NCBI GenBank assembly: GCA_938034165.1
Contig: CALHKP010000010.1
Location: 1-35,794, forward strand
Direction: 5' to 3'
From: an uncultured Clostridia bacterium
GTDB taxonomy: Bacteria > Bacillota > Clostridia > Peptostreptococcales > Anaerovoracaceae
DNA length: 35,794 bases
The translations under genes were made by a program, and so were the position numbers. Positions 23,642 to 31,784 of this stretch are shown here, piece by piece. The notes below the pieces were generated by a model. The model was not told the origin of the DNA. It ran no database searches and saw nothing but the letters and a program-made list of their open reading frames with translations. The first letter of the stretch is position 1; every line of letters begins with the position of its first letter.

Positions 23642-25624
23642 TTACTGTATCTTCACATCAAGGCCCCATTTGTCCTTGATTTCGTTAGCAACTTCTGCCG
23701 AACGGTCATCGACTTCCTCTTCCGCAGCCTCAGAAGCCGTTCTGAACTTTAGATATCCCTTGAATCCTGTCTCTGCCTCAATGTAATCCATCAAAAGCTC
23801 TCTGTCCCGCTCTATTGCCTGTCGGGCGTAATCAGTACGCATGGAAACGAGTATTTCCTTTGGACTGAGTCTGAGCAAAGCACTTCCGTTCAAAGCCACA
23901 TAAAGACTCGGCTTAGAATCCGTCGCCCTGTTACATATTCTGCCCCAGATTTCGTCAAGTTCCTCTGCAGAATATCCTTCATCCAAAGCCCCCGAGCTTT
24001 CTCTCCCGGGCTCTGCAGTCCCGGAACTTTCCGGATTCTCAACTGTCGGTACTTCTCCAGCGAAATTCTCGCGTCGTCCATTTGCCTGTTCAGCAGATTT
24101 TTCCGCTTGAACAGCTTCCCCTGCATCACTCTCTTCAAAGCCATGCCTTCCACCAAACAATCCTTCTTCAGAAGCCGGATCCGCCTCCTGAAAACTTTCG
24201 GCCTGAGCCATAATTTCGTCCCAATTCATACCGCCGCCGTATTCCGAAGTAACTTTCTTATTTGCAGATTTTCTCTGCATGGCTTCCGGCTTAGCTGTTA
24301 CCTGCGCTTCTTCGATCTGTGCATGCCGCACAGGCTTTTGTGCAGACTGCTCTGATTTTGCCTGTCCGGTTTCTGACCCCTCAGTCTCCCATGGCGGAAG
24401 ATCGGCCGCCTCTGGTGCCGCTTTTTCTGCCGGTTTTTCCGCAAGCTTTGCGGCCGATTGCACCGCAGGTTTAACAACCATTCTTGACGGTACCGTTCTT
24501 GGTGCAGGACTCACTGTTTCTATATGCTTTGTCCCGGATACCGAAATTCCACTGGCAAGGGTCACTATGGCAAGCTCGAGAAGAATTCTCGGCTGCGTCG
24601 AATATTTTGCATCGTTTATCGTTTTGGATAATGTTATGATGCCTTCGTTTATCTCATCAAGTCCCATGTGAGACCCCTGCTCCTTCAGTCGTACAATATT
24701 CTCTGTAGACATATTCAGCATTTCTTCAGGCGTTGCTATAAACTTGCTTATCAGAAGCGATCTGTAATGAGCCATCCAGTCCATCATCAGAAGTTTGGAA
24801 TCCTTGCCCTCTTCTATTGCAGAATTAAGAAGTGTCAAAGCATCCGTCGTATTATGCAAGATAACCTTCTCCGTCAGATCCAGGAAAAACTCCTGGGAAG
24901 CTGCCCCGAGAAAATCCAAAACCATATCCCTGTTTATATATTCATCCCCGCATGCAAGACACTGCTCCAACAGAGAAAGTCCATCTCTGACAGAGCCGTC
25001 AGCATTGGAAGCAAGAAGCCTCAGAGCCTCATCTTCCATCTTTACGCCTCGTTTTTCGCAAATACTTTCCATCTTGGCAAGAATCTGCTTTTCGGGAACT
25101 CTCTTAAAATCAAATCTTATACATCTTGATAAAATTGTCTGTGTTATCTTCTGGGGATCTGTTGTTGCAAGTATAAACATCACATGCTCTGGCGGTTCTT
25201 CTAATGTCTTGAGAAATGCATTGAAAGCCGAGTTTGAAAGCATGTGAACCTCGTCTATGATGTAAACTTTTTTGCGCCCGATAGTCGGTGGATAGTTTAC
25301 ACTGTCTCTGAGATTTCTGATATAGTCAACGCCGTTATTTGATGCAGCATCGACTTCTATAAGGTCAATAAAGTTGCCTTCCTGCACAGCCTTGCAGTTT
25401 GCACACTCACCGCATGGTCTTTCGCCTTCTCCGGTACAGTTTACCCCTTTTGCAAGAAGCCTTGCAAGAGTAGTCTTTCCGGTGCCTCGCGTACCGCAAA
25501 ACAGATACGCATGACCGACTCTGCCGGTCTTGAGCTGATTCTTAATCACTCTTATAATATGTTCCTGACCTATCACTTCTGACAGCACTTCAGGCCGTTC
25601 TGTTCTGTATAACGCCTTGTACAT
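23642..25624 (-). CDS. dnaX: DNA polymerase III subunit gamma/tau
   Basis: A 660-aa clamp-loader ATPase. The start is set at ATG 25622-25624 (MYKALYRTERPE), seven bases after AGGGAG; the frame is open seven codons further, to a TTG with no ribosome site. Walker A is GTRGTGKTT (about 45-53), the zinc module includes CGECANC (about 72-78), then DEVHMLS (Walker B) and the SRC sensor (TILSRCIRF). Residues about 380-560 form a low-complexity Ala/Glu/Pro-rich linker before the tau-like C-terminal domain. No clear frameshift signal for a short gamma form was seen. Confidence 0.97.
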   Translation of the reverse strand: MYKALYRTERPEVLSEVIGQEHIIRVIKNQLKTGRVGHAYLFCGTRGTGKTTLARLLAKGVNCTGEGERPCGECANCKAVQEGNFIDLIEVDAASNNGVDYIRNLRDSVNYPPTIGRKKVYIIDEVHMLSNSAFNAFLKTLEEPPEHVMFILATTDPQKITQTILSRCIRFDFKRVPEKQILAKMESICEKRGVKMEDEALRLLASNADGSVRDGLSLLEQCLACGDEYINRDMVLDFLGAASQEFFLDLTEKVILHNTTDALTLLNSAIEEGKDSKLLMMDWMAHYRSLLISKFIATPEEMLNMSTENIVRLKEQGSHMGLDEINEGIITLSKTINDAKYSTQPRILLELAIVTLASGISVSGTKHIETVSPAPRTVPSRMVVKPAVQSAAKLAEKPAEKAAPEAADLPPWETEGSETGQAKSEQSAQKPVRHAQIEEAQVTAKPEAMQRKSANKKVTSEYGGGMNWDEIMAQAESFQEADPASEEGLFGGRHGFEESDAGEAVQAEKSAEQANGRRENFAGEVPTVENPESSGTAEPGRESSGALDEGYSAEELDEIWGRICNRATDSKPSLYVALNGSALLRLSPKEILVSMRTDYARQAIERDRELLMDYIEAETGFKGYLKFRTASEAAEEEVDDRSAEVANEIKDKWGLDVKIQ

Positions 25625-25656
25625 CAAGCAACTCCCTTTCTTCAAAATATAAAAAT

Positions 25657-25805
25657 GCCCTTTAATAGCTCCGCAAACTCAGGAAAAGGCTTATCTGCGG
25701 CACATAGAAAAATCCGCTTATTGCTGCTTCCTTCCGGACCTGACAAGGTTCACGGCATCCTATTGCGCAGGACCCAAACCATAGCAGACGGAGCTATTAA
25801 AGGGC
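25657..25805 (-). ncRNA. ffs: Signal recognition particle RNA, small bacterial type
   Basis: On the minus strand the apical SRP signature GTCAGGTCCGGAAGGAAGCA, continuing into GC, is unmistakable (about 25712-25733). It is enclosed by complementary arms. The outermost 17 bp are perfectly paired (GCCCTTTAATAGCTCCG at 25657-25673 with 25789-25805) and followed by ATTTTT, so the closing helix may double as terminator. The exact 5' and 3' ends are uncertain. ffs just upstream of dnaX is a common Firmicute order. Confidence 0.95.
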
Positions 25806-25826
25806 AAATATGAAATATACCCTTAT

Positions 25827-25855
25827 ATTATACTATTTGGTTATGGCTTTGTAAA
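25827..25855 (-). promoter_or_regulatory. Promoter of the SRP RNA
   Basis: On the minus strand TTTACA (25850-25855), 17-bp spacer, TATAAT (25827-25832). The -35 lies inside the 3' end of the HypE-like gene. Confidence 0.75.
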
Positions 25856-26834
25856 GTTCATCTTCTGCAGGAGGAGCTATTTTTTCGCTACTTCCGTCCT
25901 CTTTTGTAAGCATCAGGCTAAACTTCTCATCTTTCACCACTCCGATGCAGCTCACTTCAACGCCGGCAACCTGAAGCTTCTTCATGATTTCATCCTTCTT
26001 GTCCGGATGAGCCACAATCAGAAGACATCCGCTGGAGATAAATCTCATCCAGTTGATATCATACTTTGATGCGATTTTCTCTGTTATAGGCGAAACAGTT
26101 ATATCCTTTGCTGAAATTTCCGCACCCAGTCCACTTATGTTACACATTTCCCATACAGCGCCGAGAATTCCTCCCTCTGTGACATCGTGCATTCCGGCAG
26201 TTCCGATTTCCCCTGCTATAACACCTTCTCTGATTACACTTACATCAGAAAGCATTTCTTTTGCTTCTTGCAGTTCTTCCTCTGTCAGATATCCCTTCAG
26301 GTCATCTTCAAGGTCGCTTGCAATTATGCCTGTACCTTCCATCCCGGCTTTCTTTGTCATCAGGATAAAATCGCCTTCCTTCATTTCTGATGCACTCTGA
26401 GATTTTCCACTGAGAGATCTTCCGAAAGCGGTTGACACTATTACCGGCTGATTGACAGCTCTTGTTATTTCTGTGTGACCTCCTACAATTTCGACGCCTG
26501 CCTCTTCAGATGCCTCGCCTGCCTGTTTCATAATCATTTCAACGTCCTCTACGCTGGTTCCTTCCGGAAGCATTACCGCAAGAGTGATTGCAAGGGGCTC
26601 AACACCGTTACTTGCTATGTCGTTGCACGAAATATGAATCGCAAGTCTTCCGATATCATTAACAGAAGCTGTAATAGGGTCTGTAGAAATGACACAGTCG
26701 TACTCACCAAAGTCAACAACCGCACAGTCCTCACCTATTCCGGCTCTCACCTTCACTTCAGGTCTTTTGAATTTAATATTTTCGATTACTGCCTTCTGCA
26801 GCAGGTTACTGTCAAGTTTTCCTACCTTTAGCAT
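25833..26834 (-). CDS. AIR synthase / HypE-like ATP-binding protein
   Basis: A 333-aa member of the PurM/HypE/ThiL superfamily. N-terminal AIRS domain with GIGEDCAVVDFGEYDCVIST and the AIHISCNDIASNGVEPLAI metal/ATP-binding stretch, then the C-terminal domain with AGMHDVTEGGILGAVWEM. It lacks an evident HypE C-terminal Cys tail (it ends ..PAEDELYKAITK), and no hydrogenase genes are nearby, so a true HypE role is doubtful. The start is set at ATG 26832-26834 after AAGGGG; the frame extends to GTG 26852 without a better ribosome site. The exact reaction is unknown. Confidence 0.85.
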   Translation of the reverse strand: MLKVGKLDSNLLQKAVIENIKFKRPEVKVRAGIGEDCAVVDFGEYDCVISTDPITASVNDIGRLAIHISCNDIASNGVEPLAITLAVMLPEGTSVEDVEMIMKQAGEASEEAGVEIVGGHTEITRAVNQPVIVSTAFGRSLSGKSQSASEMKEGDFILMTKKAGMEGTGIIASDLEDDLKGYLTEEELQEAKEMLSDVSVIREGVIAGEIGTAGMHDVTEGGILGAVWEMCNISGLGAEISAKDITVSPITEKIASKYDINWMRFISSGCLLIVAHPDKKDEIMKKLQVAGVEVSCIGVVKDEKFSLMLTKEDGSSEKIAPPAEDELYKAITK

Positions 26835-26861
26835 GGAAATCCCCTTTCTCACACATCAAAA

Positions 26862-28829
26862 TTAATTTACGGCTTTGTTTTCGAGCCATCCCATAACTGT
26901 TTCTTCATCTACAATTTTAACACCCAGCTCCATGGCTTTTTTGTTTTTGCCTGATGTGGATGTAACGTCGTTGTTTATCAGATAAGAAGTTTTTTTGCTC
27001 ACGGAGCCCGAAACCTTTCCTCCGGCCTTCTCAATCTCTGCTTTCAATTCGTTTCTGTTACCAAAGTGATTCAGCGAACCGGTTATAACAAATGTCAAAT
27101 CATTCATGAAGGACTCGTTTTCCTCAAAAGTCTCATCTATAATGAGTTCCGGCAACAGGTGCTGAAGCATCTCCCGATTCTTTTCGTCAGAGAAGTAAGC
27201 AATATATCCGTCAGCCATCACATCACCGATTCCGTCGATAGCCGTCAGCTCATCCCTTCCGATGGACTCCATGGCCTTCCAGCTATTTTTGCATGCTCTT
27301 GCAATAACAGCCGCTGTAGTTACACCAATTCCCGGTATTCCAAGGGCTCCGAGAAGTTTTGCAGGTACTGTATGTCTCGCATTGTCTATTGATTTACACA
27401 GATTATCAAAGCTCTTTTGGCCGAAACCTTCCATCTGTGTAATTTCTTCCTCAAACCTCTTAAGTTTAAATATATCCGCATATTCATGAATAAATCCTTT
27501 GGCTATCATCTTCTCAAGGGTCGCTTCAGAAAGACCGTCTATATTCATTGCATCTCTCGAAACAAAGAGAGAAAAACTCTTGATTTTCTTTGCTGTGCAC
27601 TGACTGTTGGTACAAACCAGAGTCTTCACACCGTTTTCGTCATTGATTACGGTTTCTCTGCCGCACACAGGGCAAACCTTCGGAATCGGAAGATTTCCGC
27701 TCTTTGTCAGGTTTGAGGCTATCTGCGGAATAATCATGTTTGCCTTATACACTTCGATTTCGTCGCCTATACCAAGCTCGAGCTCTTCGGCTATGCTTAT
27801 ATTGTGCACTGAAGCCCTGCTTACAGTAGTCCCTTCAAGTTCAACAGGGTCAAACACCGCTATTGGGTTTATCAGTCCCGTTCTTGAAGCGCTCCACTCT
27901 ATCTCACGAAGTACAGTCTTTGATATCTGATCCTGCCACTTGAATGCTATGGCATCCCTTGGAAATTTTGCGGTAGTTCCAAGACTTCTGCTATATTCTA
28001 TATCATCAAACATGAGTACAAGACCGTCTGACGGAATCGGATTTTCGGCAATTCGCTTTTCGAAATCATCCACCGCCTCTACAGTATTTTCGCGATTTAT
28101 GCGTCTGTATTCCACCACGTCAAAACCTTGAGAAGACAGCCATTTCAGCTGATTTTCTCTGCTATTTTTAAATTCAACGCCCTCTGCACTCACCAGTGAG
28201 AATGCATAAAATTCCACATTTCTCTCTGCAGTTATTCTGTTATTCAGCTGACGCACCGAGCCGGAACAGAGATTTCTCGGATTCTTGTACTTCGCCTCTG
28301 CATCAGGAATCTCGCTGTTAATTCTCTCAAACTCGGCATAGCTTATAACGGCTTCACCTCTGAGGACCAGCTCCCCACCGAAAGAAATTTTGCGCGGCAC
28401 ATTCTTGAACACCTTCGCGTTGTTTGTAATTACTTCCCCTACAGTGCCGTTTCCTCTTGTAACAGCCTTTGTGAGCTCACCGCCTGTATAAGTCAGCACT
28501 ATAGTCAGTCCGTCAAGCTTCCATGACAGAATACCTTCTTTTTCACCAAGCCATGCAGCAAGTGCTTCTCTGTCCTTGGTCTTATCAAGAGAAAGCATTC
28601 TGGAAGGATGGGTTTCCTTTGGCAAATCCGAAAGCACCTCGTATCCCACCTTCTGGGTTGGACTGTTTGCCATAATCACACCCGTTTCTGCCTCCAGCGC
28701 TTCAAGCTCATCATAAAGCTTGTCATATTCAAGATTTGACATTATCTCACGGCCTTCGGCATAATATGCCTTTGCGGCATCATTTAGTTGTTTTATAAGT
28801 TCCTGCATGTATTCTTTTTTTCCATTCAT
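26862..28829 (-). CDS. ligA: NAD-dependent DNA ligase
   Basis: A 655-aa protein of near-standard length. The AMP-accepting Lys104 lies in WKLDG. Then the OB fold, a C4 zinc finger (CPVCGRETVINDENG..VCTNSQC), helix-hairpin-helix repeats (LLGALGIPGIGVTTAAVIAR) and a C-terminal BRCT domain (FVITGSLNHFGNRNELKAEI). It seals nicks in replication and repair. Start ATG follows GAGAGGAA. It lies 15 bp after pcrA and is likely cotranscribed with it, the usual pcrA-ligA pairing. Confidence 0.97.
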   Translation of the reverse strand: MNGKKEYMQELIKQLNDAAKAYYAEGREIMSNLEYDKLYDELEALEAETGVIMANSPTQKVGYEVLSDLPKETHPSRMLSLDKTKDREALAAWLGEKEGILSWKLDGLTIVLTYTGGELTKAVTRGNGTVGEVITNNAKVFKNVPRKISFGGELVLRGEAVISYAEFERINSEIPDAEAKYKNPRNLCSGSVRQLNNRITAERNVEFYAFSLVSAEGVEFKNSRENQLKWLSSQGFDVVEYRRINRENTVEAVDDFEKRIAENPIPSDGLVLMFDDIEYSRSLGTTAKFPRDAIAFKWQDQISKTVLREIEWSASRTGLINPIAVFDPVELEGTTVSRASVHNISIAEELELGIGDEIEVYKANMIIPQIASNLTKSGNLPIPKVCPVCGRETVINDENGVKTLVCTNSQCTAKKIKSFSLFVSRDAMNIDGLSEATLEKMIAKGFIHEYADIFKLKRFEEEITQMEGFGQKSFDNLCKSIDNARHTVPAKLLGALGIPGIGVTTAAVIARACKNSWKAMESIGRDELTAIDGIGDVMADGYIAYFSDEKNREMLQHLLPELIIDETFEENESFMNDLTFVITGSLNHFGNRNELKAEIEKAGGKVSGSVSKKTSYLINNDVTSTSGKNKKAMELGVKIVDEETVMGWLENKAVN

Positions 28830-28844
28830 AAAAAGAATTCCTCT

Positions 28845-31061
28845 CTATATCTTCTGAAGCGGAGCTATGCCCTTTGCCATCTTTTTCTGTCCCGCTGAAT
28901 CAAAGTTTACTACCACAATTTTGTCATTGCACTGCTCTACAGTGCCTTCCCCAAACTTAGCATGCTTTACTCTATCTCCCACAGCAAAGTCAGCTCCTCC
29001 TGCCGCAGCGCGCTTTGTTTCTTTCTTTGCATATTTCAGCGCATCATAAGGCTTGTAACCGCTCTTTGATTTCTGTGAAAAACCGTCAATGCTACCTGTA
29101 TATACATTCGGTCCGGATATTCCGTTAACGCTTTTCTTCTGATAAACAGAATCTCCCTCTACAAGACTCATATCAAGCTCTCTCAAAAATTGGGATTCGA
29201 CTGCATAATCAGTTCTTCCGTAAAGAGTTCTGACCCTTGCACCTGTAAGCACAAGTCTCTCCTTTGCTCTGGTCATTCCCACATAGCAAAGTCGTCTTTC
29301 TTCTTCCATTCCGCTTATAGTATCAAAGGCTCTGTGTCCCGGGAAGAGTCCGTCCTCCATACCCGGCAAAAATACTACCGGAAACTCAAGTCCCTTGGAA
29401 CTGTGCATAGTCATTAGAACAACTGCATCCTCATTTTCGTCATGGTTGTCCACCTCCGCCATAAGTGTCAGAGATTCCATGAACTCTTCTATGGTTGGAT
29501 TTTCTGCATTATGTTCATAATCGTATATTACCGATTTAAATTCCATAAGGTTTTCGATTCTGCCTTCAGCCTCTAGCGTGTCCTGTGCTTCCAGGGCTCC
29601 AAGATATCCTGTATCTACCAGCAAGTGATCATATATGTCAGATACTCTCAAGTTTTCCTTTTCCTGTCTGCAAAGCAATATAGAATTTATCATATTCTTT
29701 ACACCGTCATAGGCCTTGTTAGGAAGCGTTTCCATAATAGCCGGTTCTGATACAGTGTCCAGAAGGCTTGCGCCCTTGAATCTGGCAAAGTCCATAAGCT
29801 TTTCTATAGTCTTGGCTCCCACACCTCTTTTTGGCTCGTTGATGACACGTCTAAATGATAAATCGTCATATGGATTCACCACAAGTCTCATATACGCCAT
29901 CATGTCTTTGATTTCTTTTCTGTCATAGTATCTCATTCCGGACAGCACCCTGTAAGGAATTCCTCGTCTTGTGAAGGCGTCTTCAAACTGTCTGGACTGC
30001 GCATTGGTTCTGTACAAAACGGCAAAGTCACTGTATTTTCTGTCAGATGTCTTGAGAAGATCGATTTCTCTTGCAATAAACTGAGCCTCGTCCTTTTCGT
30101 CGTCTGCTCTGTAATATTTGATTTTCTCTCCGGCCTCTTTTGTAGTCCAAAGCTCTTTTCGCTTTCTGTCCCTATTGTTTTCTATAACCGAATGAGCCGC
30201 GGCAAGAATATTCCCCACGGATCTGTAGTTCTGCTCCAGTTTAATCACTTTTGCCTCCGGAAAGTCCTTTTCGAAATCTAGGATATTTCTGATATCCGCA
30301 CCTCTCCACTGGTAAATGCACTGGTCATCATCTCCTACAACACAGAGATTTCTGTACTTTTCAGCCAGCATTTTAATCAAGTCATACTGAATTCTGTTAG
30401 TATCCTGATATTCGTCTACCATTATATATTTGAATCTTTCCTGGAATCTGAGCAAAACAGCTTCGTCTTTTTTCAAAAGCTTAACTGCGTTCAACAAAAG
30501 ATCATCAAAGTCCATTGCATTATTTTTCATCAGTTCACGCTGGTATCCGCTGTAAACCGTATAGATAACGTTGTTCTTCGGATTTCTTTCGGCTGCATTG
30601 ATAAACTGCTCCGGCGAAATGCCCTTTTCCTTCTTATCGCTTATTACCGATAACAGGTACTGAACCTTGAATTCCTTGTCATTTATGTTGTTCTCTTTGA
30701 TTATATTCTTCACCAGTGTTTTCTGGTCTGTGGTATCATATATAACAAAGTTTCTGTCATAGCCGATCACATCTGCGTACATTCTGAGCATTCTGAGGCA
30801 CATTGCGTGGAAAGTCATAATCCACATGTCATCGCACTTTCCTACGAGAGCCTCTACTCTTTCCCTCATTTCCTTTGCTGCCTTATTTGTAAAGGTAACT
30901 GCCAGAATGCTGTACGGGTCGATTCCCTGATCTATCATATATGCGATTCTCTCTGTCATGGTGCTTGTCTTTCCCGATCCGGCTCCTGCCAGAATAAGGA
31001 GAGGGCCTTCCAGCTGAACTGCTGCTTCTCTCTGTTTTTCGTTTAATCTATCTAATGCCAT
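28845..31061 (-). CDS. pcrA: ATP-dependent DNA helicase PcrA (UvrD/Rep family)
   Basis: A 738-aa SF1A helicase. Motif I GAGSGKTST (about 26-34), motif II MVDEYQDTN, motif III VVGDDDQCIYQWRGA, motif V TMHSSKGLEFPVVFLPG and motif VI EERRLCYVGMTRAKERL are all present. The C-terminus has the Tudor-like VGDRVKHAKFGEGTVEQ. Acts in repair and in rolling-circle replication. ATG follows AGGAGG. A likely own promoter lies at 31156-31183. Confidence 0.97.
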   Translation of the reverse strand: MALDRLNEKQREAAVQLEGPLLILAGAGSGKTSTMTERIAYMIDQGIDPYSILAVTFTNKAAKEMRERVEALVGKCDDMWIMTFHAMCLRMLRMYADVIGYDRNFVIYDTTDQKTLVKNIIKENNINDKEFKVQYLLSVISDKKEKGISPEQFINAAERNPKNNVIYTVYSGYQRELMKNNAMDFDDLLLNAVKLLKKDEAVLLRFQERFKYIMVDEYQDTNRIQYDLIKMLAEKYRNLCVVGDDDQCIYQWRGADIRNILDFEKDFPEAKVIKLEQNYRSVGNILAAAHSVIENNRDRKRKELWTTKEAGEKIKYYRADDEKDEAQFIAREIDLLKTSDRKYSDFAVLYRTNAQSRQFEDAFTRRGIPYRVLSGMRYYDRKEIKDMMAYMRLVVNPYDDLSFRRVINEPKRGVGAKTIEKLMDFARFKGASLLDTVSEPAIMETLPNKAYDGVKNMINSILLCRQEKENLRVSDIYDHLLVDTGYLGALEAQDTLEAEGRIENLMEFKSVIYDYEHNAENPTIEEFMESLTLMAEVDNHDENEDAVVLMTMHSSKGLEFPVVFLPGMEDGLFPGHRAFDTISGMEEERRLCYVGMTRAKERLVLTGARVRTLYGRTDYAVESQFLRELDMSLVEGDSVYQKKSVNGISGPNVYTGSIDGFSQKSKSGYKPYDALKYAKKETKRAAAGGADFAVGDRVKHAKFGEGTVEQCNDKIVVVNFDSAGQKKMAKGIAPLQKI

Positions 31062-31155
31062 TTTTCCTCCTGATACATGCTGTATTTTAGCTGCCGCCTA
31101 ATTCGACAGTGATGGTTTTTCCTAACTTTTATATTTTACCACAAGCCCTGCCCTT

Positions 31156-31183
31156 ATTACATGCAATAAAAAAATTTTGTAAA
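31156..31183 (-). promoter_or_regulatory. Likely pcrA promoter
   Basis: On the minus strand TTTACA (31178-31183), 16-bp spacer, TGTAAT (31156-31161), about 95 bp before the pcrA start. It lies beyond the riboswitch terminator, so pcrA need not depend on that transcript. Confidence 0.5.
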
Positions 31184-31204
31184 TTTTCTCTTACAAAAAC
31201 GAAA

Positions 31205-31233
31205 TTGAGGCAGGCTGACGAGACCTGCCTCAA
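31205..31233 (-). terminator. Hairpin between riboswitch and pcrA
   Basis: A perfect 10-bp stem TTGAGGCAGG/CCTGCCTCAA (31205-31214, 31224-31233), followed on the minus strand by TTTCGTTTTTG. Probably a second terminator. Confidence 0.6.
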
Positions 31234-31270
31234 AGTATAAAAAGAATGAAAAGCTTGGTCCACATCCATT

Positions 31271-31299
31271 AAAAAAGGACTGTGGATTTCCCACAGCCC
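31271..31299 (-). terminator. Terminator of the cobalamin riboswitch
   Basis: On the minus strand GGGCTGTGG GAAAT CCACAGTCC (one G-T pair) then TTTTTT. About 60 nt after the aptamer, the position of an expression platform. Confidence 0.85.
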
Positions 31300-31360
31300 G
31301 TATTTGCTGTTTTTTGTCTTCTGCTATTGGTTCACCGCCAAAATTCGAAGCTCATTTTAT

Positions 31361-31497
31361 GCAGGTCTCCTGGCTTATGATCTATAGCAATTACTCGCCT
31401 TCCCGATTTCTCAGTGGCTGCACATGAGAATTGCAAATCAACTACAGTGGCGGGACCGCACAGGATTCAAACCTGTTTCCCTCTTAGCCTCTAAATA
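31361..31497 (-). promoter_or_regulatory. Cobalamin (B12) riboswitch aptamer
   Basis: The minus strand carries the conserved order: AGAGGGAAACAGG, TTTGAATCCTGTGCGG, TCCCGCCACTG (the B12-box-like core, about 31444-31458), then GCCACTGAGAAATCGGGAAG and finally AAGCCAGGAGACCTGC at 31361-31376. It has a promoter upstream (31547-31574) and a terminator downstream. The next gene in the same direction is pcrA, not a cobalamin gene. Edges of the aptamer are approximate. Confidence 0.9.
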
Positions 31498-31546
31498 CCA
31501 TATCTTGTAGATAGAGGAACATAAAACTTTATTCAGTTACACATAT

Positions 31547-31574
31547 ATTATATACCTAATTTGCAATAAGTCAA
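31547..31574 (-). promoter_or_regulatory. Promoter of the riboswitch transcript
   Basis: On the minus strand TTGACT (31569-31574), 16-bp spacer, TATAAT (31547-31552); expected start near 31540. A small hairpin CCTCT/AGAGG (31488-31517) forms at the 5' end of the RNA. Confidence 0.75.
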
Positions 31575-31784
31575 ATACTTTAACGCGATAATTCATATTA
31601 ATTTTTCCGGCCTATTTTCAATATTTCTCAGAGGTTTTTTATGCCTCGAAATAAATTTTCTTCCTGTAGTTTTAATTTTGAAAAAAAATTAATTATTCAT
31701 ACAATAGATTCTTGAAAAAGTTCTTTAATTTGAATATACTATCTTATATATATATTTCCTATCCTGTAGCGAAAGGGGGACATC

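Noticed and set aside
31129..31269. A 46-aa minus-strand frame after the riboswitch terminator
   Set aside because: It starts at the edge of the terminator U-tract with no ribosome site, and it contains the hairpin at 31205-31233.
31333..31356. A 7-codon frame right after the B12 aptamer as a regulated leader peptide
   Set aside because: No ribosome site; the ATG is probably chance.
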